Part shown: one piece after another, positions 45,754 to 50,051 of the stretch
Position numbering within the stretch: the first letter of the stretch is position 1
Layout: each line of letters begins with the position of its first letter
Assembly (NCBI GenBank): GCA_028285405.1
Contig: JANQPH010000016.1
Span: 1-50,051, forward strand
DNA from: Thermoleophilia bacterium
Lineage (GTDB): Bacteria; Actinomycetota; Thermoleophilia; Miltoncostaeales; Miltoncostaeaceae
DNA: 50,051 nt
Direction of reading: 5' to 3'
Made by a program: the position numbers and the translations under genes
Notes under the pieces: generated by a model
Database searches by the model: none
Seen by the model: the letters and a program-made list of their open reading frames with translations, nothing else
Told to the model about the DNA's origin: nothing

Positions 45754-46535
45754 CCGGCCAGCTCGAGCAGCTGTGCGAGCTCCCGCGCCGTTCGTGGGGC
45801 ACCGGCGATGACGCCCGGCGGACCGCCGCCTCGGCCGGGGAGCTCGATCACGACGCCGCCCGCCTCGGTCACGATCAGCTCACCCGCGGCACGGTCCCAC
45901 GGCTGAAGGCCGGTCTCGAAGTACGCGTCGAGGCGCCCGGCGCCCGCCCACGCGAGATCGAGCGCCGCCGCGCCGAGCCGGCGCAGGTCCCGCACGGCCG
46001 GCAGGATCCCGAGCAGCCGCGCCGCCTGCCTCGCCCGTTCGTCGGCGGAGTAGTTGAACCCCGTCCCGACGAGCGCCTCCTCGAGCGGGCGGTCGTCGGC
46101 GATCCGAAGCGGGCGAGTGCCGGCCCACGCCCCGCCACCCCGAGTCGCGCTGAAGGTCTCGCCGCGCAGCGGATCGTGGACCACGCCGGCCAGCAGCCCG
46201 TCTGCCTCGCGAGCGGCGACGCTGACACACCAGTGGGGGATGCCCCACAGGTAGTTGGTCGTGCCGTCGAGCGGGTCGATGAGCCATTCGATCCCGCTGG
46301 TTCCGTCCTGACCACTGCCCTCCTCGGCCACGATCCCGTCGTCGGGGCGCTCGGCCAGGATCACGCCGATCGACGCCGCCTCGGCGGCCCTGTCGGCGTC
46401 GCTCACCAGGTCGGTCGTGGTCGACTTCGCCGCCACGCCGCTCGCCTGCTGGCCGAACCGGGCGGTGAGCTCGGTGGCGGCGGCTCTGGCCGCGCGCTCG
46501 GCGAGATCGGCCAGGCTGATGGTCTGGGTGCCCAC
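45750..46535 (-). CDS. Inositol monophosphatase family protein
   Basis: A 261-aa metal-dependent phosphatase. The metal-site motifs are IVAEEGSGQDG, WLIDPLDGTTNYLWGIPHWC and LQPWDRAAGELIVTEAGGVV. Members hydrolyse inositol phosphate, histidinol phosphate, fructose 1,6-bisphosphate or PAP; this sequence does not decide which. GTG at 46535 has no clear ribosome site, so the start may be leaderless or different. Divergent from ispH across 88 bases. Confidence 0.9.
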   Translation of the reverse strand: MGTQTISLADLAERAARAAATELTARFGQQASGVAAKSTTTDLVSDADRAAEAASIGVILAERPDDGIVAEEGSGQDGTSGIEWLIDPLDGTTNYLWGIPHWCVSVAAREADGLLAGVVHDPLRGETFSATRGGGAWAGTRPLRIADDRPLEEALVGTGFNYSADERARQAARLLGILPAVRDLRRLGAAALDLAWAGAGRLDAYFETGLQPWDRAAGELIVTEAGGVVIELPGRGGGPPGVIAGAPRTARELAQLLELAG

Positions 46536-46588
46536 CGCGGGGAAGGATGACGCGTTTTCCGGTCTGAGACCACGGTGTCGCAGGAGGT

Positions 46589-46617
46589 TTCGCAGCCGTC
46601 ACACCCTCCGGTAATCT
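46589..46617 (+). promoter_or_regulatory. Promoter placing ispH transcript at its start codon
   Basis: TTCGCA at 46589-46594, a 17-base spacer, and TAATCT at 46612-46617. The GTG of ispH begins 6 bases after the -10 box and there is no ribosome site, so transcription probably starts at or next to the start codon (leaderless). Confidence 0.5.
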
Positions 46618-46623
46618 GACCCC

Positions 46624-47565
46624 GTGAGCTCAGAGCTGACGCTGGTCGCCCCGCGGGGGTATTGCGCGGGTGTCGATCGAGCCATCGAGACCGTCGAGGC
46701 CGTCCTCGAAGAGCACGGGCCGCCGGTGTACGTACGTGGCGAGATCGTCCACAACCAGTACGTCGTGAAGACCCTGACCGAGAAGGGCGCGGTCTTCGTG
46801 GACAGCGAGTCCGAGGTGCCCGAGGGCGAGCGCATCATCCTGAGCGCACACGGGGTCTCGCCCGAGGTCCACCGCGTCTGCGCGGAGCGCAACCTCCAGG
46901 TGATCGACGCCACCTGCCCGCTCGTGAGCAAGGTCCACGCCGAGGTCCGCCGGTACGCGAGCCGGGGCGCATCCGTGCTCCTGGTCGGCCACGCGGACCA
47001 CGACGAGGTGATCGGCACTCGGGGCGAGGCGCCCGACAAGGTCATCCTCGTCGAGGATCTCGAGCAGGCGTATCAGGTCCAGGTCCCCGACCCCGACAAC
47101 GTGGCGCTGACCACCCAGACGACCCTCTCGCTGGACGACACGATCGAGATCGTCGAGGTGCTGCGGCGGCGATTCCCGAACATCACGATGCCGGCCTCGA
47201 GCGACATCTGCTACGCGACCCAGAACCGCCAGGACGCGGTCAAGGAGGTCGTCGCCGACGGCGCCGACCTGGTCCTGGTCGTGGGCTCGCGCAACTCGTC
47301 GAACTCGATGCGGATGGTCGAGGTGGCCCGCACGAGCGGTGCCGACAGCTATCTGCTCGACGACGCGTCGGAGCTCGACCCCACGTGGTTCGAGGGCAAG
47401 TCCAAGGTCGCGCTCACCGCGGGGGCATCCGCTCCGGAGATCCTCGTGCAGGGCGTTGCGCGCGCGCTGACCGAGGCGGGCTACCTGCGAACGGGAGAGG
47501 AGATCCCGAGCGCGGAAGGGGTCGTGTTCGCGCTACCCGCGCCGGTTCGCCCACCGCGGTCGTAG
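46624..47565 (+). CDS. ispH: 4-hydroxy-3-methylbut-2-enyl diphosphate reductase
   Basis: A 313-aa iron-sulfur enzyme, last step of the deoxyxylulose (MEP) isoprenoid pathway, making IPP and DMAPP. Cluster cysteines are Cys14 (RGYCAGVDRA), Cys98 (IDATCPLVSKVH) and Cys196 (SDICYATQNRQ). Substrate histidines lie in GEIVHNQYV, LSAHGVSPEV and VGHADHDEV. GTG at 46624 gives the standard N-terminus, and no ribosome site precedes it. Full length. Confidence 0.97.
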   Translation: MSSELTLVAPRGYCAGVDRAIETVEAVLEEHGPPVYVRGEIVHNQYVVKTLTEKGAVFVDSESEVPEGERIILSAHGVSPEVHRVCAERNLQVIDATCPLVSKVHAEVRRYASRGASVLLVGHADHDEVIGTRGEAPDKVILVEDLEQAYQVQVPDPDNVALTTQTTLSLDDTIEIVEVLRRRFPNITMPASSDICYATQNRQDAVKEVVADGADLVLVVGSRNSSNSMRMVEVARTSGADSYLLDDASELDPTWFEGKSKVALTAGASAPEILVQGVARALTEAGYLRTGEEIPSAEGVVFALPAPVRPPRS

Positions 47566-47568
47566 CCT

Positions 47569-47584
47569 CCCGACTCCAGTCGGG
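47569..47584. terminator. Hairpin between convergent ispH and egtD
   Basis: CCCGACT (47569-47575) and AGTCGGG (47578-47584) are perfect complements within the 22-base gap between the two stop codons. Confidence 0.45.
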
Positions 47585-47587
47585 CCG

Positions 47588-48574
47588 CTACTTCGTCGCG
47601 ACCGAGAGGGCGAACCGTCCTTCCGGATCCGTATGCCACTCTGCCATCCGCAGGCCGGCCGACTCGTACATCTCCACCACGCTCCGCCGCGTGAACTTGC
47701 ATGAGATCTCGGTGCGGATCTCCTCCCCGGAGCGGAGCTCGAGCGTCTGCGCGAGCGCCCCGAGGGTGACCGAGTGCTGGCGGGTCGCCCGCAGCCACAT
47801 CTCCACCCGACCGTACTCGTCGTCGTAGCGCGCGACGTGCTCGAACCCGGTCGGGTCGAAGTCGGCGTCCAGGCCACGGTTGAGCACGCGCAGGAGGTTG
47901 AGGTTGAACTCCGCGGTCACGCCCGCGGCGTCGTCGTACGCACGGCGGATCCGCTCGGCGTCGCCCTGCAGGTCGGTGCCGACGATGAGCACGTCGCCGG
48001 GCTGGAGCAGCCGGGCCAGCTCGCCGACCAGGGCCGCCCGCTCGACCGGCTCCAGGTTGCCGATCGTGCCACCGAGGAAGGCGACCGCCCGCCGACCGCG
48101 CCGGCGGGGCAGGTGGCGCAGGTGACGTACGAAGTCGCCGGCGACGCCGTGGATCGAGAGCCACGGGTACTGAGCGGCGAGACGCTGGGCGGCCCCCAGG
48201 ATCGCCTCCGGACAGACGTCGAAGGGAACGTAGCGCGCGGGGCGACGCTCGAGCGCGATCGCATCGAGCAGCGCCTCGGTCTTGCGCGATGAGCCCGAGC
48301 CGATCTCGATCAGCTCCGCTGGGGCATGCCGCTCGACCAGACCCGACGCCACGGTGCGCAGGATCGAGAGCTCGGTGCGCGCCTGGTAGTACTCGGGCAG
48401 CCGGGTGATCTCCTCGTAGAGATCCGAGCCGCGAGCGTCGTAGAAGTACTTCGGCGGCAGATTCCGGGGGCGCTCGGCGAAGCCGCGCCGAACGTCCGCC
48501 ACGAGCTCCGTCGCGGCCCCGGCACGGGGATGGACGTCGATCCGGAAGGGCCGCGACGGGGCGTCGGTCGTCAT
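47588..48574 (-). CDS. egtD: L-histidine N-alpha-methyltransferase (EgtD)
   Basis: A 328-aa SAM-dependent enzyme that trimethylates histidine to hercynine, the first step of ergothioneine synthesis. LPPKYFYDARGSDLYEEITR, LPEYYQARTELSIL, LIEIGSGSSRKTEALLDAI and FLGGTIGNLEPVERAALVGE are strict family signatures, and LRSGEEIRTEISCKFTRRSV forms the C-terminal part. The ATG at 48574 overlaps the EgtB stop (ATGA). The C-terminus EWHTDPEGRFALSVATK is intact. Confidence 0.97.
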   Translation of the reverse strand: MTTDAPSRPFRIDVHPRAGAATELVADVRRGFAERPRNLPPKYFYDARGSDLYEEITRLPEYYQARTELSILRTVASGLVERHAPAELIEIGSGSSRKTEALLDAIALERRPARYVPFDVCPEAILGAAQRLAAQYPWLSIHGVAGDFVRHLRHLPRRRGRRAVAFLGGTIGNLEPVERAALVGELARLLQPGDVLIVGTDLQGDAERIRRAYDDAAGVTAEFNLNLLRVLNRGLDADFDPTGFEHVARYDDEYGRVEMWLRATRQHSVTLGALAQTLELRSGEEIRTEISCKFTRRSVVEMYESAGLRMAEWHTDPEGRFALSVATK

Positions 48575-49893
48575 GCCGACCCGTCCCAGGCCAGGCGGAC
48601 GCCGGCGAAGATCTGTCGTCGCTCCGGGAGGTCCCAGTTGCGAAACGTGGCCCGCGCGGCGTGGGGTTGGGTCGCCCAGGACCCGCCCCGAAGCACCCGG
48701 TAGGGCCCGCCGAAGAAGACCTCGGCGTATTCGGCGTAGGGGAACGCTCGAAAGCCCGGGTACCCGGCGAAGCCGCTCGCGGTCCATTCCCAGACCCCGC
48801 CGATCATCTGCTCGGGCGCGCCGTTGGCCTCGGCATCGCAGGGCCCCGGGGCGAAGTCGAGCTGGTCGAGGGCTCCGGGCCTCGATTCCGCGTCGAAGTG
48901 GTGTGCGGCCACCTCCCACTCCGCCTCCGATGGCAATCGTGCCCCAGCCCAGCGGGCGAACGCGTCGGCCTCGTGTGCGGTCACATGGCAGACGGGGCGT
49001 TCGGGCTGGACGCTGTCGATGCAGTCGTAGTCGCGCTCGAGCCAGCCCCCCGCGCCGTCGGACTCCCAGTAGGCCGGGCTGTCCGCGCTGGCTGTGCCGC
49101 GCCACGCCCAGCCCGCCGAGCTCCAGAGGGACTCATCCGTATACCCGCCGTCCGCGACGAACTCGGCCCACTCCGCGTTGGTGACCGGACGCCGCCCGAT
49201 GCGAAACGGCTCGACCTCGACGGCATGCGCCGGTCGCTCGCAGTCGAGCGCGACCCGCCCATTGTCGGTCCCGATCACGTGACGGCCACCGGGAACCTCC
49301 AGCGGCGCACCCGCGCCATTCCCGCGCGCCGGTGGGCGCTCGCCGGCGGCGTGCGAGGTCTCGCGCCGCGGTGGTCGATAGTCCCCGGGCGGGAGCATCT
49401 TCAGCCCCTGAAGCATCGTCTCGGTGTGCTGCGCCTCGTGCTGGGCGACCATCTCGAACACGAAGCCGTTGGCCGAGAGCGCCGGCCCGTCCGGCGAGAG
49501 GTCCACGGACTCCAGCGCGTCGAGCGCCCGGCCGCGGACGTCCTCGAGGAACGCCCGGCATCCGGTGTCGTCGAGGAGCTCGATATCTCCCCGGACGGCC
49601 CGCGGCGTCTCGAACGCGTCGTACGTCGCGTCCAGCTGCGGATGTCGCGCCTCGCCCCCGACCAGGCGGCGAACCAGCCAGAGCTCCTCGTAGGCCGCGA
49701 TGTGGCCGAGGTCCCAGACCGGCGGACTCATGATCGTGTCGGCCGGCCGGTGCGCGACGTCGTGGTCGATCGCGTCGAACAGATCGAGCGTTCGCTCTCG
49801 CACGGCGTCGAGCCGGCGTGCGATTCCTTCGCGCTCATCCGGCACATGGCGAGGGTGACGCGGCCACCGGGGACGTTCAGTTGACTCGCTCAC
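48571..49893 (-). CDS. egtB: Ergothioneine sulfoxide synthase (EgtB)
   Basis: A 440-aa non-haem iron enzyme that joins hercynine to a thiol (gamma-glutamylcysteine or cysteine) using oxygen. N-terminal DinB-like domain with iron histidines in SPPVWDLGHIAAYEELWLVR and VAQHEAQHTETMLQ; C-terminal formylglycine-generating/sulfatase-modifying domain (VTNAEWAEFVADGGYTDESL, LPSEAEWEVAAH, VWEWTASGFAGYPGF, RVLRGGSWATQPHAARATFR). The start is uncertain: GTG at 49893 (chosen) or GTG at 49845; neither has a ribosome site. No egtA, egtC or egtE is in view. Confidence 0.94.
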   Translation of the reverse strand: MSESTERPRWPRHPRHVPDEREGIARRLDAVRERTLDLFDAIDHDVAHRPADTIMSPPVWDLGHIAAYEELWLVRRLVGGEARHPQLDATYDAFETPRAVRGDIELLDDTGCRAFLEDVRGRALDALESVDLSPDGPALSANGFVFEMVAQHEAQHTETMLQGLKMLPPGDYRPPRRETSHAAGERPPARGNGAGAPLEVPGGRHVIGTDNGRVALDCERPAHAVEVEPFRIGRRPVTNAEWAEFVADGGYTDESLWSSAGWAWRGTASADSPAYWESDGAGGWLERDYDCIDSVQPERPVCHVTAHEADAFARWAGARLPSEAEWEVAAHHFDAESRPGALDQLDFAPGPCDAEANGAPEQMIGGVWEWTASGFAGYPGFRAFPYAEYAEVFFGGPYRVLRGGSWATQPHAARATFRNWDLPERRQIFAGVRLAWDGSA

Positions 49894-49924
49894 ATCGTGA
49901 GCTGGATCACACGCAAGGAGTCGT

Positions 49925-49980
49925 AGATCCGGCCCTTCGGGTGCACGAGCAAAGCTCGTGGCACCTCTCGTTCCGGATCT
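49925..49980. repeat. Nested inverted-repeat element upstream of egtB
   Basis: An outer 8-bp stem AGATCCGG/CCGGATCT (49925-49932, 49973-49980) encloses a second hairpin, CACGAGC-AAA-GCTCGTG (49944-49960), extended by GTG/CAC with one bulged G. A further small GGGGTC/GACCCC hairpin lies at 50000-50016. The element is 31 bases before the egtB start chosen here. It could be a leader structure, the terminator of an unseen gene to the right, or a small dispersed repeat. Confidence 0.5.
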
Positions 49981-50051
49981 GTCGCCCAACCGGACGGTCG
50001 GGGTCATCCAGACCCCGCTGCGTCCTCTCGCCGAACACCTGCGACCGAGCC

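Overview
The window looks like chromosomal DNA from a high-GC actinomycete-type bacterium. An uncultured or deep-branching actinobacterium such as Thermoleophilia is my best guess. The signs are G/C-heavy third positions throughout, frequent GTG starts, many 4-base ATGA/GTGA gene overlaps, an egtB-egtD pair, a DosS/DevS-like GAF kinase, a cydABDC operon, ECF42-type sigma plus DGPF protein, and the deoxyxylulose-pathway enzyme IspH. No rRNA, tRNA, CRISPR array, insertion sequence or prophage was recognised. Genes are densely packed and no gene-free stretch exceeds 300 bases. The longest are 1846-2104, 30242-30491, 24372-24594, 32724-32930 and 38506-38711, where I see only promoter-type or weakly structured DNA.

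Layout, left to right. 1-1845 (minus): an acyl-CoA operon of a partial gene, a cysteine-free DUF35 protein and a thiolase homologue lacking the nucleophilic cysteine. 2105-4144: a DUF2283-like small protein, a 450-aa nitroreductase-like protein of unknown role, and a 30-aa single-span membrane peptide. 4169-12143: a LuxR-type response regulator and GAF histidine kinase divergent from cydA-cydB-cydD-cydC (cytochrome bd oxidase and its assembly exporter). 12169-13890: acetolactate synthase. 13986-18128: a second DUF2283-like protein, a CbbQ/NorQ-type MoxR ATPase, and a CbbO/NorD-type protein split into two genes. 18133-20843: an arsenic cluster (aquaporin-type channel, metallophosphoesterase, ArsM, ArsR). 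20868-25491: a methyltransferase, a membrane GGDEF/HD-GYP protein and a FeeM-like acyltransferase. 25640-30241: 6-phosphogluconate dehydrogenase, a DUF429-phosphatase fusion, an SRPBCC protein and glucose-6-phosphate dehydrogenase. 30492-33305: an LssY-C-like protein, ECF42 sigma, DGPF protein and a short SSB. 33302-38505: DUF1275, a KhtU/KhtT-type antiporter, a histidine phosphatase, a UbiE-like methyltransferase, a CnoX-like thioredoxin and a small CxxC protein. 38712-43986: EttA, a secreted duplicated-domain protein and aconitase. 43983-49893: an AHSA1/ArsR pair, a DUF1624 acyltransferase, inositol monophosphatase, IspH, EgtD and EgtB.

The points most worth following are these. (1) A probable haem-GAF two-component system sits head-to-head with cydABDC, and two near-identical palindromes lie in front of cydA/kinase and in front of the 30-aa membrane peptide, suggesting a co-regulated CydX/CydS-like subunit. 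(2) An orphan MoxR/split-CbbO system has no RuBisCO or nitric-oxide reductase nearby and is preceded by a DUF2283-like protein with a paralogue 12 kb away. (3) In the arsenic cluster, the channel gene appears to start at a CTG inside a 4-base overlap. (4) A DUF429 domain is fused to a CX5R phosphatase. (5) Four of ten convergent gene pairs share their stop codons inside a CTAG. All families were assigned by reading motifs; no database search was run.
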